Positions 25,230 through 32,901 are shown, numbered from the stretch's first letter. The stretch is 41,064 bases of DNA from Nitrospirota bacterium (GCA_029859385.1 JAOUDF010000002.1:1-41064); one strand, 5' to 3'. A program made the numbers and translations. Notes: generated from the sequence alone by a model not told the origin.

Positions 25230-26453
25230 TTATTTAACATGTACATCCGATGAGCTCTTGTTAAGATAATACTGGAATCCGAACATAACATTGATTGGTA
25301 ACAACTTGTACAAATACTGATCCATAAAGAGGTCAACTTTTGCTATAGTAGTCTTCGGGACATAAAGTACGTCGTATGGCTTTAAAATCAGATCAGGAGA
25401 CTGCCCGCTCATTATGTCGTCAACTTTGAGCAAATACGTCTGAGGTTTCTCCGCCATATTGTATCGAAGCAAGACCACATTACTCAGCTCAGCGCTGTTC
25501 TTTGAGCCGCCGGCCTGGATCAAGGCACCCAAGGCGGTTGTCATCCCTTTCATGTGTATCAAGCCGGGAGCGCCGACTTCTCCCCCGACATAAACTTTTT
25601 GAGAAGAGAATTCTTTCACAATAACTGTCGCAATCGGGGTCTTACTCGTTTTCACGGCGACAGTTACCAAAGGCGTTTTAAAACTCTTTACTTTAACCAT
25701 AAGCTGGGGACGCTCAAGAACAGAAGAGTACTCCTTAATCAAGAGACCCCGGAGCTCAGCAACGGTCATACCAGCCACCCTGATTTCCTCTTCAATCAAC
25801 TGAAGGGCCAACCTGCCGTCTTGCCGAACTGTCAGGTCATCATTAAGGCTGTCGCTGTAAAGAAATTTGAGTGAAATAGTATCTCCAACGCCGATAGTAT
25901 AAGCATCTGTTGACGTCATGAAGACCTCGGCATACTTTGCAGAAATATTATTACTCAACAGGGCAGGAGTCAAACCGGCAGCGTCGATATCGCCAATAAG
26001 CTGTAACGATATTTTCCCATCTCTACGGATAGTAACCTCATCATTTAGTCCTTCATTATAGAAAGACCTGATCGCGACAGAATCACCAATACCAAGGACA
26101 TAGCTCTCGGTCGACGAATGAAACACCTGGGAATATTTCCTTGTAATGTCATCACTTAGCAGGGCAGGTGTCATCCCGGCCGCCGTGACATCTCCAAGGA
26201 GCTGGAGAGATATTTTACCATCAGGCCGCACAAGAAGGTCTTCATTCAGCTTTTCATTGTAATAGAACTTGACCGACAAGAGATCGCCCGCCCCAATTAC
26301 ATACGGCTGTTCCATGCTTCGTGAATTCATGGCTCCGATCTCGTCGTGGCTAGGGATTATTCCTGCTGAATTCTGGCTAGCACATCCCGCAATCATTAAG
26401 AGAGCAACCATGATCAAGCAAAGGAGAGAGCATTCCCTGCTACCCTTCATCAT
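25230..26453 (-). CDS. Wza-like polysaccharide export lipoprotein with three tandem export domains
   Basis: A 407-residue outer-membrane lipoprotein (lipobox IAGC, Cys24) of the Wza/GumB export family. It has three tandem Poly_export-type units of almost equal length: residues 51-117, 118-184 and 185-250, starting YVIGAGD, YVLGIGD and YTIGVGD. Units 1 and 2 are 37 of 67 residues identical by hand alignment. Next comes a threefold 12-residue repeat (SFKTP, TSKTP and EFSSQ, residues 250-285), then a single SLBB domain (KVYVGGEVGAPG) and a C-terminal segment. Typical relatives have one export unit. First gene of the cluster. ATGs at 26453 and 26450 both follow GGAG; the second has the better spacing. 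A sigma-54-type promoter lies upstream. Confidence 0.9.
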   Translation of the reverse strand: MMKGSRECSLLCLIMVALLMIAGCASQNSAGIIPSHDEIGAMNSRSMEQPYVIGAGDLLSVKFYYNEKLNEDLLVRPDGKISLQLLGDVTAAGMTPALLSDDITRKYSQVFHSSTESYVLGIGDSVAIRSFYNEGLNDEVTIRRDGKISLQLIGDIDAAGLTPALLSNNISAKYAEVFMTSTDAYTIGVGDTISLKFLYSDSLNDDLTVRQDGRLALQLIEEEIRVAGMTVAELRGLLIKEYSSVLERPQLMVKVKSFKTPLVTVAVKTSKTPIATVIVKEFSSQKVYVGGEVGAPGLIHMKGMTTALGALIQAGGSKNSAELSNVVLLRYNMAEKPQTYLLKVDDIMSGQSPDLILKPYDVLYVPKTTIAKVDLFMDQYLYKLLPINVMFGFQYYLNKSSSDVHVK

Positions 26454-26658
26454 CACTCCACTACTTAGTCTCAATTTTTATCCCTCGCCTTTTATCGAAT
26501 ATTCCAATGTAGTTAGCAGCATGCATGAATTTAATCTCATTTAGCACTGAGCGCAAGGAACAAACTTAACACCTATAACAAATCTCAAGCATAAGCGATA
26601 TTTGTGCCAAAACCTATCACTCTGTTTTTACTAAAGATTTACCCATCTCATTTTAAAG

Positions 26659-26677
26659 GTGCTCCCAAAGGGAGCAC
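26659..26677 (-). promoter_or_regulatory. Perfect 8-bp hairpin in the EPS leader
   Basis: GTGCTCCC (26659-26666) and GGGAGCAC (26670-26677) pair perfectly around a 3-base loop. In the leftward transcript this lies about 40 bases after the predicted start and is followed by CTTTAAAAT, too T-poor for a standard terminator. It may be an attenuator-like or mRNA-stabilising hairpin. Confidence 0.55.
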
Positions 26678-26727
26678 TTGCAAGTCAATATCTTGATACA
26701 AATCGAGCCTAACCGCATTTATGAACT

Positions 26728-26743
26728 TGCAAAGCTGGCACCA
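26728..26743 (-). promoter_or_regulatory. Sigma-54 (RpoN) promoter of the EPS cluster
   Basis: Reading leftward the sequence is TGGTGCCAGCTTTGCA. It has the invariant GG and GC elements exactly 10 bases apart and matches the consensus TGGCAC-N5-TTGCA closely. Transcription would start near 26716, giving a leader of about 265 bases. CACCA-N6-TGGTG overlaps the -24 side. PEP-CTERM/EPS loci in several phyla are known to use RpoN with the enhancer-binding regulator PrsR; neither rpoN nor prsR is in this window. Confidence 0.7.
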
Positions 26744-26765
26744 TAGCACTGGTGTGATAAAACCC

Positions 26766-26814
26766 TTGTCATTGACAATAGCGGTATTATTCTGCTAGCG
26801 TCAAAAAGATGACG
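26766..26814. promoter_or_regulatory. Paired inverted repeats, possible enhancer-protein sites
   Basis: TTGTCA-T-TGACAA (26766-26778) and CGTCA-N6-TGACG (26799-26814) are centred about 55 and 90 bases upstream of the predicted EPS transcription start. Both use a TGAC-type half-site. The position suits an activator of a sigma-54 promoter, or a repressor shared with the divergent GT2 gene. No protein can be assigned. Confidence 0.4.
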
Positions 26815-26855
26815 GCGTCTAATTGATAGCTTCCAATACCTTTGCACTTTCCAAC

Positions 26856-27782
26856 ATGTCCGCTTATTCAAAATCTTCCTTGTCGGCCCTCATCGTAAGC
26901 TTCAACTGCTGGAGCCATCTTGATGCCTGCATAAGGTCGTTACTTGCTTCTACCTTGTTGCCGTCGGAGATCGTTGTTATCGACAATGCCTCGGTCGACA
27001 GTACTATCGAGAATTTGAAGAAGAACTATCCCTCGGTTACCCTGATCAGAAACCTGGAAAATGTTGGCCACACCAAAGCTGTTAACCAAGGACTTCAGAT
27101 TGTAAAAGAAGAATTTGTCCTTTTGCTTGATGCAGACACCGTGTTGACGCCGAAATGTGTTGAGACCTTGGCTGATTTCCTTGAAAGGAAGAGGGACGTC
27201 TGGATGGTGGTGCCGAGGATTTATTATCCTGACGGAGGCATTCAAGAAAGCGCTAGGAATTTCCCTACCGTCTTGAGCGGCCTCTTTGGTCGCCAAAGCC
27301 TTATGACCCGGCTTTTCCCTGGCAACCCCATTTCTCGCAAGTATTTGGCTCGGCATCACCTCGCCTCCACGGAACCCTTTCAGGTTGAGTTCGTGGCAGC
27401 TACCTGCATGTTGTTTCGAAGAAAAATAATTAACCATGCAGGACTATGGGATGACAAATACAGCGGCTATTGGGTTGACGCTGACTGGTGCAAGAGGATC
27501 GGCAATCTGCACGGCCTCATTTATTGCGTACCCTCCGCCTCTCTTATTCATCATGAACAAAATCGACGTTCACTCAAGAAAAGCCCTTCACGGATTATCA
27601 GCTTCCATAGCGGGGTTTACAGACTTTACAGCCTCCACTATACCAAAGGACCTTTGGATCCAAGAAGGTATATCGCCGCTTTGCTGCTCTCCATCCGTTT
27701 GATGTTGCTTCTACTGGCAAATATGTTTAAGACATCTGCCAGCCACCCACAGGATCCACTAACCATAAAGAAGAGACGATAA
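26856..27782 (+). CDS. GT2 family glycosyltransferase (rhamnosyltransferase-like)
   Basis: A 308-residue GT2 enzyme of the WcaA/COG1216 type: SALIVSFNCW, IVVIDNASVDST, NVGHTKAVNQGL, the metal-binding LLLDADT, and DADWCKRIG near the acceptor site. One hydrophobic segment near the C-terminus (AALLLSIRLMLLLLANMF) probably anchors it to the membrane. Neither possible start has a good ribosome binding site: a TTG at 26823 adds 11 residues, and the ATG at 26856 is preferred by default. It is transcribed away from the EPS cluster and ends 3 bases before the end of the PEP-CTERM gene. It probably contributes a third sugar to the same glycan. Confidence 0.88.
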   Translation: MSAYSKSSLSALIVSFNCWSHLDACIRSLLASTLLPSEIVVIDNASVDSTIENLKKNYPSVTLIRNLENVGHTKAVNQGLQIVKEEFVLLLDADTVLTPKCVETLADFLERKRDVWMVVPRIYYPDGGIQESARNFPTVLSGLFGRQSLMTRLFPGNPISRKYLARHHLASTEPFQVEFVAATCMLFRRKIINHAGLWDDKYSGYWVDADWCKRIGNLHGLIYCVPSASLIHHEQNRRSLKKSPSRIISFHSGVYRLYSLHYTKGPLDPRRYIAALLLSIRLMLLLLANMFKTSASHPQDPLTIKKRR

Positions 27783-27785
27783 GGC

Positions 27786-28454
27786 TCAACCGTTTGAGCG
27801 ACTACGAAATCGCAGGCCAATGGCCAAAACGACCCCGCCCCCCAACAGAAGAAGTGTCGATGGCTCAGGCACTGCTGTAATGCCACCGACAAGATCAAAT
27901 GCAACCGTCCCTACATTCGGAACTTCAAAACCAATCAGGTAAAGACTGGAATCTGTTTTGGCCTGAAATGTCGCAGCCAAGTCAAATCCCCCAGGATTCA
28001 GTGAATTGAGCGTATACAGAATAAGCTCCCCGCCGGCCACATTAACCAAATCCAGATAAAACCCTATCGGGCTTGCCGAGTTCGTAAAAGTCGACTGAAT
28101 GTTAGCGGCATCAATATCAACCACGCGACCATTGGCAAAATCTATTAGCGCCTTCTGGCTTAACGGTGCTCCCTGATCATCCGAACCGAATATCGCAACC
28201 CTTGTTGTCGGGTCTGCCCCAAAAAAGAAACCAAAAGAGCTTGACCATCCCGGCAATGCACCGAATACATCAGCGACCTCCACACTGACTGCCGCGTTTC
28301 CGTGAAAGAACAATTGAGCATGATTATCATTGTAGTAAACCGATGAATTAGGATTGGCTATAATAGCCCCTGCATTTATCGGCAGCATCACGAACGTACA
28401 CAGAATCGACAAAATACTAATACGACGCCACATATTCAGGTTCTCTCTTTTCAT
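27786..28454 (-). CDS. PEP-CTERM sorting-domain surface protein
   Basis: A 222-residue secreted protein. The signal peptide (MKRENLNMWRRISILSILC, cleavage likely after NAGA) leads into a beta-rich, Gly/Asn/Asp-rich domain. The C-terminus is a textbook PEP-CTERM signal: VPEPSTLLLLGG, then a hydrophobic helix and a basic end RFRSRSNG. Exosortase (EpsH) normally cleaves this signal and attaches such proteins to, or exports them with, EPS. No exosortase gene is in the window. The start at 28454 has GGGAGG 5 bases upstream. A small inverted repeat GCTCAA-CCGT-TTGAGC (27784-27799) spans the junction with the convergent GT2 gene. Confidence 0.92.
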   Translation of the reverse strand: MKRENLNMWRRISILSILCTFVMLPINAGAIIANPNSSVYYNDNHAQLFFHGNAAVSVEVADVFGALPGWSSSFGFFFGADPTTRVAIFGSDDQGAPLSQKALIDFANGRVVDIDAANIQSTFTNSASPIGFYLDLVNVAGGELILYTLNSLNPGGFDLAATFQAKTDSSLYLIGFEVPNVGTVAFDLVGGITAVPEPSTLLLLGGGVVLAIGLRFRSRSNG

Positions 28455-28783
28455 TTTCAACCTCCCTTTCATATCTAAAGAAGCAAGCTCTCCTCTTTTT
28501 TCTTTTAAATCTTTGACTATCTCAAAATATAATATAGCAATAAATATACCTTGGCATAAACATGCAGCATTTCAATGAATTACCTCTGATTCAGAAGGCC
28601 CCATCTACCTTTAATGTAAATTCTACCGACAGTTAATGTAAAATTCATCGACAACTTTGAGCTCAAAATTTCAACGTCTCCCTGAGGGCAAACTATTTTA
28701 CATTCGGACAGCTCAATTGAAAACATTTTTTATAAACGAACTGACGGGCTTCTTTCGCTTCCGCCTGAAGCTAACTGCTTGTT
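28455..28783. other. Intergenic region with repeats, no supported gene
   Basis: AT-rich upstream region of the PEP-CTERM gene and downstream end of lplA. Two 21-base direct repeats and a related inverted copy lie at 28611-28710. No sigma-54 GG-N10-GC element was found on the PEP-CTERM side, and no terminator with a T-run after lplA. Confidence 0.5.
28611..28710. repeat. Short direct and inverted repeats, possible insertion-sequence end
   Basis: Two adjacent copies starting TTAATGTAAA and ending CGACA (28611-28631 and 28633-28653, period 22) are followed by a partial inverted copy (TTTTACATTCGGACA, 28696-28710). Multiple short terminal repeats of this kind are typical of IS21-family ends, so this may be a remnant. 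No transposase fragment is visible. Confidence 0.4.
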
Positions 28784-29614
28784 TTAGCGGAACCCTTTTC
28801 CTTGGGGATTGTTAATGTTCCACTCCTTACTTCCGTAGCGACTTTGCTCAAGAGCATAAATATCCTCTTCTTCTCTCACGCTAAGCCCACCGATCTCAAA
28901 TACAATCCCCAGCGCCTCCTCGAATCCTTTCCGCAGTGCCTCGACCGTCTCGTGCCATGTGACAGGCGCCCCCTTGACCGAGCCGATGGCGGTCATCTTT
29001 TCAGCAAGCCGTCGTTCCATTGACTCGCCGTTTTTCAGCACCCCGCACTGCTCCCTGATGTCTAATCCCAGCAAAAGTGAACCGTGCTGAAGAAAGGAGT
29101 TGGCGAGGCGCCGCTGGGCGCTGCCTGCCAGCTTTTTTCCGTCAACGATCAGTTCGTACCACGAGGGTGCGGAGAAGCAGGCGGCTGAGCGTACACCATC
29201 TCGGGCGGCCCCTTTCTCACGGCACGATACCATTTCGGCCTTTACGCCCAAGTGATGCAATCCGGCGAGGAGCCCCCGGGCGATGACATGATAGGTACCG
29301 CTTATGTCCTTGGGAAAAAGGGGGTGATCGGTAGGGGCGACTACACTATAGGTAAGTTCATCGGCATGGAGCACGGCTCGGCCTCCGGTCAAGCGGCGGA
29401 CCACGGGCCACCCTTTGCGGCGACAGTAATCGACGTCGACCTCCCTGGCCACATCCTGAAAATAGCCGACCGATACGGCGGGCGGCGACCAGCCGTAGAA
29501 CCTGAGAGTAGGCGGCGCATCGCCCCGCTCACAGGCACGCAAGATGGCCTCGTCCACGGCCATGTTCCAGGCAGCGTCGCCCGGCTCGTCGATGATAAGC
29601 CGCCACTGGTTCAA
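28784..29614 (-). CDS. Lipoate-protein ligase A / octanoyltransferase LipM family protein
   Basis: A 276-residue cytoplasmic enzyme that loads octanoate or lipoate on lipoyl domains. The BPL/LplA fold is clear: WNMAVDEAIL near the N-terminus, RRLTGGRAVLHADELTYSVV in the binding loop, and GKKLAGSAQRR with the conserved Lys. A Cys in AACFSAPSWYEL matches the active-site position of LipM-type octanoyltransferases, so LipM is as likely as LplA. The ATG overlaps the stop of the DUF2062 gene (ATGA), so it is the last gene of the nfeD operon. The C-terminal tail after EEDIYALEQSRYG is short. Confidence 0.85.
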   Translation of the reverse strand: MNQWRLIIDEPGDAAWNMAVDEAILRACERGDAPPTLRFYGWSPPAVSVGYFQDVAREVDVDYCRRKGWPVVRRLTGGRAVLHADELTYSVVAPTDHPLFPKDISGTYHVIARGLLAGLHHLGVKAEMVSCREKGAARDGVRSAACFSAPSWYELIVDGKKLAGSAQRRLANSFLQHGSLLLGLDIREQCGVLKNGESMERRLAEKMTAIGSVKGAPVTWHETVEALRKGFEEALGIVFEIGGLSVREEEDIYALEQSRYGSKEWNINNPQGKGFR

Positions 29615-30159
29615 TGGTGCCCCAGCCTTTTCTTTTCGAGCCGCCTCTGCCGGGCATGGCGATAGGCGATGATGGTCTCGAGGGTGAGGTAGTAGGAGAC
29701 GGCGCCCCCGACGACAGAGAGGATGAAGTTGCCGAGCAGGTAGGGAACCAGCACCCCCTTTGCCAACAACTGAAGCGTTGCCCTTACGGTCTCATCCATG
29801 CGAAAGATGGAACCATCTCCGAACATTGTCCCGTTGAGACTCTTAAAGGCGTCCATGGCCTCGTGCCAGCTCATGCCGAGGATCATGGCGCCGAGCACGT
29901 AGCTGGCGGCCCAGAAAAAGAGGCTGGTGTACGGGTTCATGATGAGTGAACCGATGACCGCGGCAGGCTTGTTCATCTTAAAGAGCCACGAGAAGAGGAG
30001 CGCAAGAAGCAGTCCGAGGCCGAAGGTAGGGAATATGCCGAGGAATACACCAAGGGCGACGCCCCGGGCGATGTTTTTGGGCGTATCGTTGATCCGTTTG
30101 AGCTTGAGGTGATTGAGTCGTATCCAGCGGCGAATCCCGCTCTTGTATTTCTTCGTCAC
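29611..30159 (-). CDS. DUF2062 family membrane protein
   Basis: A 182-residue protein of the DUF2062 family, function unknown. The basic N-terminus RLNHLKLKRINDTPKNIARG leads into the family core VALGVFLGIFPTFGLGLLLA, then MNKPAAVIGSLIMNPYTS, with three or four membrane helices. The start is GTG at 30159 with AGGGAC just upstream; it lies 7 bases after the marC stop. The DUF often accompanies envelope or lipid genes. Confidence 0.85.
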   Translation of the reverse strand: MTKKYKSGIRRWIRLNHLKLKRINDTPKNIARGVALGVFLGIFPTFGLGLLLALLFSWLFKMNKPAAVIGSLIMNPYTSLFFWAASYVLGAMILGMSWHEAMDAFKSLNGTMFGDGSIFRMDETVRATLQLLAKGVLVPYLLGNFILSVVGGAVSYYLTLETIIAYRHARQRRLEKKRLGHH

Positions 30160-30166
30160 AATGTCC

Positions 30167-30751
30167 CTATTTACCGAGCAATCCCATCACACCATTTCGT
30201 ATCATACTTACGGCAAAGGCTGCAAGAAGAACACTGATAACCTTGGCGACGGCTCTTGAGCCACCCACTCCGATGAGCTTGATGATGCGGTCGGCCTGGG
30301 TAAATATGGCCCACGCAATGGCGACGTTGAGGAATAGAGCGCCAAGCACCATCGTAAGCCCATGGGTCCCGGCTAGCATGAGGGTGATGGTGAGGGTGGC
30401 GGGACCGGCAATGATGGGGATACCTAGCGGCACCACACCAACGAGATCGGCGTCGGTGTATGCGGTCTTTTCCCCCTGCTGGACCAGGTTGCTGATGGCC
30501 AGCACCAGGAGCAAAATACCACCGGCAATGCTGAAGTCCTCGACCCGAATCCCGAGAAAACGGAAGACGGCCTGCCCGACGAAGATGAACAGGACCGATA
30601 TGGTAAGGGCGGTAATGAGCGAGTGGTTGAGCACCCGCTTTCGCTCCGCCTCTTTCATTCCCTCGGTAAGGGAGAAGTATATCGCCACGATGCCGGGGGC
30701 GTCCATGGCGACGAAGATCGGGATAAATACTTCGAGAAACTCTGAGAACAT
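30167..30751 (-). CDS. MarC family integral membrane protein
   Basis: A 194-residue MarC/UPF0056 protein with six hydrophobic helices. The family features are FVAMDAPGIVAIYFSLTEGM near the N-terminus, GGILLLVLAISNLV in the middle and PLGIPIIAGPATLTITLML in the second half. MarC was once tied to multidrug resistance, but that role has been withdrawn and its function is unknown. It follows the slipin gene by 9 bases and precedes DUF2062 by 7. Confidence 0.9.
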   Translation of the reverse strand: MFSEFLEVFIPIFVAMDAPGIVAIYFSLTEGMKEAERKRVLNHSLITALTISVLFIFVGQAVFRFLGIRVEDFSIAGGILLLVLAISNLVQQGEKTAYTDADLVGVVPLGIPIIAGPATLTITLMLAGTHGLTMVLGALFLNVAIAWAIFTQADRIIKLIGVGGSRAVAKVISVLLAAFAVSMIRNGVMGLLGK

Positions 30752-30760
30752 GCGCTCGCC

Positions 30761-31510
30761 CTACTTTTTCTCCATAAATGCCTTCATAAAATCTATCGGC
30801 ACGGGGAAAAGAGTTGTCGAGTTGTTCTCTGTAGCGATCTCTGCCAGGGTCTGCAGGTAGCGCAACTGCAGGGCCGTCGGCTCGGTGGCGATGAGTTTGG
30901 CGGCCTGAGTGAGTTTCTCCGCAGCCTGGAACTCTGCATCCGCATGGATGATCTTGGCGCGGCGTTCCCGCTCCGCCTCGGCCTGCTTGGCCATGGCGCG
31001 CTGCATCTCGATGGGAAGGTCCACATGTTTCACTTCGACCACGCTGACCTTTACTCCCCACGGCTCGGTCTGCTTGTCGATGATTTTCTGTAATTCGGCA
31101 TTCATCTCTTCGCGCTTGGACAGCAGATCGTCCATTTCGCCCTGGCCCAGTATGCTCCGCAGGGTAGTCTGGGCGATCTGGGAGGTAGCGTAGTAGAAAT
31201 CCTCAACCTCGATGATGGCCTTCTGCGGGTCGAGGGCCCTGAAATAGACCACGGCGCTGACCTTTACCGAGACGTTGTCTTTTGTGATGACATCCTGCGG
31301 CGGCACGTCCATGGTGACGGTCCTAAGCGACACCTTGGCCATCTTCTCGATAATCGGGATAAGGATGATAAGGCCGGGCCCCCGCACTCCCACGAACTTC
31401 CCAAGTCTGAAAATAACGCCCCGCTCGTATTCATTGAGCACCTTGAGCGACGAGGCCAGCAAGTAGATTACCAATACCGCAAACACTATCCATCCGGGAC
31501 TGAAATTCAT
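30761..31510 (-). CDS. Slipin (stomatin-like SPFH protein)
   Basis: A 249-residue SPFH-domain protein with one N-terminal hydrophobic anchor (IVFAVLVIYLLASSL), then NEYERGVIFRLGKFVGVRGPG and DVPPQDVITKDNVSVKVSAV, both highly conserved in bacterial slipins. It forms membrane-associated oligomers. The neighbouring NfeD-type protease is its standard partner: in archaea and bacteria the protease cleaves the C-terminal part of stomatin. AAGGAGG is 5 bases upstream, and the ATG overlaps the nfeD stop. Confidence 0.93.
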   Translation of the reverse strand: MNFSPGWIVFAVLVIYLLASSLKVLNEYERGVIFRLGKFVGVRGPGLIILIPIIEKMAKVSLRTVTMDVPPQDVITKDNVSVKVSAVVYFRALDPQKAIIEVEDFYYATSQIAQTTLRSILGQGEMDDLLSKREEMNAELQKIIDKQTEPWGVKVSVVEVKHVDLPIEMQRAMAKQAEAERERRAKIIHADAEFQAAEKLTQAAKLIATEPTALQLRYLQTLAEIATENNSTTLFPVPIDFMKAFMEKK

Positions 31511-32811
31511 GACTCCTCCTTAACCCTTAATTTTTTTACCTTCAGATGCAGCCCCTCGATGCCGGTAATTTCAACAGAGTCGCCGGCATGAACCTCGCCC
31601 GTATCCGCTTCAGCCTGCCATATCTCGCCGTGGACAAACACCTGTCCCGACGGGGCCAGGTCGGTCTGCGCAACCCCGTGCTCGCCGATCATCCCTTCTT
31701 TGCCCGAAACCGGCTTTCTCGTCTGGCCCTTCACCGCAAGGAACACAAGGGTGCCAAAAAACAACAGTGTACCGATGAGCGATGGAAGAAGTACCTGCCA
31801 TGAAATCCGCAGCCACGGTTCGGGCGATTCAAAGAGCATGAGCGAGCCCATGGTAATGGCGATAACTCCGCCGATGGCAAGCAGACCATAACTTATTACC
31901 ATTATTTCCGCGATAAAAAAGATGACGCCGAGGATAATCAGTGCCACTCCTGCGTAGTTGACCGGTAACGTCTGGAAGGCAAAGAAGGCCAGCAGCAGAC
32001 AGATGCCCCCCACCACGCCGGGAAATATAAGGCCGGGGTTCGATAGTTCGAAGAAGATGCCGTAGATGCCTATCATCATCAGGATGTAGGCGATGTTGGG
32101 GTCGCTGATGCGGTCGAGGATCTTCTGCCTGAGCCCCATGGGGCGCTCGGCGATGTCAGCTCCCTTCGTATGAAGCGTGACCTTGCCCGACAGCACCTCG
32201 ACCTCGCGGCCATCTATCTTCTCCAGCAGCTCATTACGCGTTTCGGCGACAAGGTCGACAACGCCGAGCTTAACCGCTTCGTCGGCGGTGATAGAGACGC
32301 TCTTGCGCACCGCATCCTCCGCCCACTGCACATTCCTGCCCCGCTTTGCCGCAATTGACCTGACATAGGCCACTGAATCGTTGGTCACCTTCGCGGACAT
32401 CGTCTCGTCCATCTCCTTGCCCATGCTCACCGGATGGGCAGCTCCCATATTGGTCCCGGGCGACATTGCCGCCACATGAGAGGCATAGAGGATAAAGACA
32501 CCGGCTGAGGCGGCCCGGGCTCCGGTAGGGTGAACATAGACGACAACGGGGATTTCAGCAGACAGGATGCGCTTGACGATGGTCCGCATCGAGGGGTCGA
32601 GGCCGCCAGGGGTATCCAACTCGATGACCAGAGCCTCGGCCTTTTCTTCTGCCGCACTATCGACGGCCTTTACCAGATACTCGGCTACGGCGGGATTGAT
32701 TACACCGTCCACCTGAGCCCAGTGCACGCTTTTTCTGTCTTGAGCCAAAGAGAGGCAGGCGAGAAGAAGCCCCGCCAGAACAAGGAGGGTAAAAAACAGC
32801 AGTCGCCTCAT
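31507..32811 (-). CDS. NfeD family membrane serine protease (long form)
   Basis: A 434-residue long-form NfeD protein: signal peptide (about residues 1-22), ClpP-like serine protease domain, four or five membrane helices, and a C-terminal OB-fold NfeD domain (GEHGVAQTDLAPSGQVFVHGEIW). The protease part shows ELDTPGGLDPSMR, the catalytic Ser in ARAASAGVFI, and SPGTNMGAAHPV; a Lys in AVRKSVSITADEAVKLG is the probable partner of the Ser-Lys dyad. It forms an operon with the slipin. A sigma-70 promoter lies upstream at 32842-32870. Confidence 0.93.
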   Translation of the reverse strand: MRRLLFFTLLVLAGLLLACLSLAQDRKSVHWAQVDGVINPAVAEYLVKAVDSAAEEKAEALVIELDTPGGLDPSMRTIVKRILSAEIPVVVYVHPTGARAASAGVFILYASHVAAMSPGTNMGAAHPVSMGKEMDETMSAKVTNDSVAYVRSIAAKRGRNVQWAEDAVRKSVSITADEAVKLGVVDLVAETRNELLEKIDGREVEVLSGKVTLHTKGADIAERPMGLRQKILDRISDPNIAYILMMIGIYGIFFELSNPGLIFPGVVGGICLLLAFFAFQTLPVNYAGVALIILGVIFFIAEIMVISYGLLAIGGVIAITMGSLMLFESPEPWLRISWQVLLPSLIGTLLFFGTLVFLAVKGQTRKPVSGKEGMIGEHGVAQTDLAPSGQVFVHGEIWQAEADTGEVHAGDSVEITGIEGLHLKVKKLRVKEES

Positions 32812-32841
32812 GAAATTCCTTTATTATAGGGACTTTACAAG

Positions 32842-32870
32842 AGTATACGACCACTAAGGGAGTGTGTCAA
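32842..32870 (-). promoter_or_regulatory. Sigma-70 promoter of the nfeD operon
   Basis: Reading leftward, TTGACA (32865-32870) is followed by a 17-base spacer and TATACT (32842-32847). Transcription would start near 32836, about 25 bases before the nfeD ATG at 32811. Confidence 0.8.
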
Positions 32871-32901
32871 GGAAGGCAACGCGTCTGGTGGGGAAGATAC
32901 G

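Larger units (their letters stand above)
26454..26855. other. Divergent regulatory region between the EPS cluster and a GT2 gene
   Basis: This 402-base AT-rich stretch has no supported gene. It holds a sigma-54-type promoter (26728-26743) for the leftward cluster, a perfect hairpin in the resulting leader (26659-26677), and two inverted repeats built on TGACA/TGACG half-sites on the far side of the promoter. The promoter of the rightward GT2 gene is not clear. Confidence 0.6.

Noticed and set aside
27784..27799. 6-bp hairpin between the convergent GT2 and PEP-CTERM genes
   Set aside because: Short stem and no T-run on either side; too weak to call a terminator.
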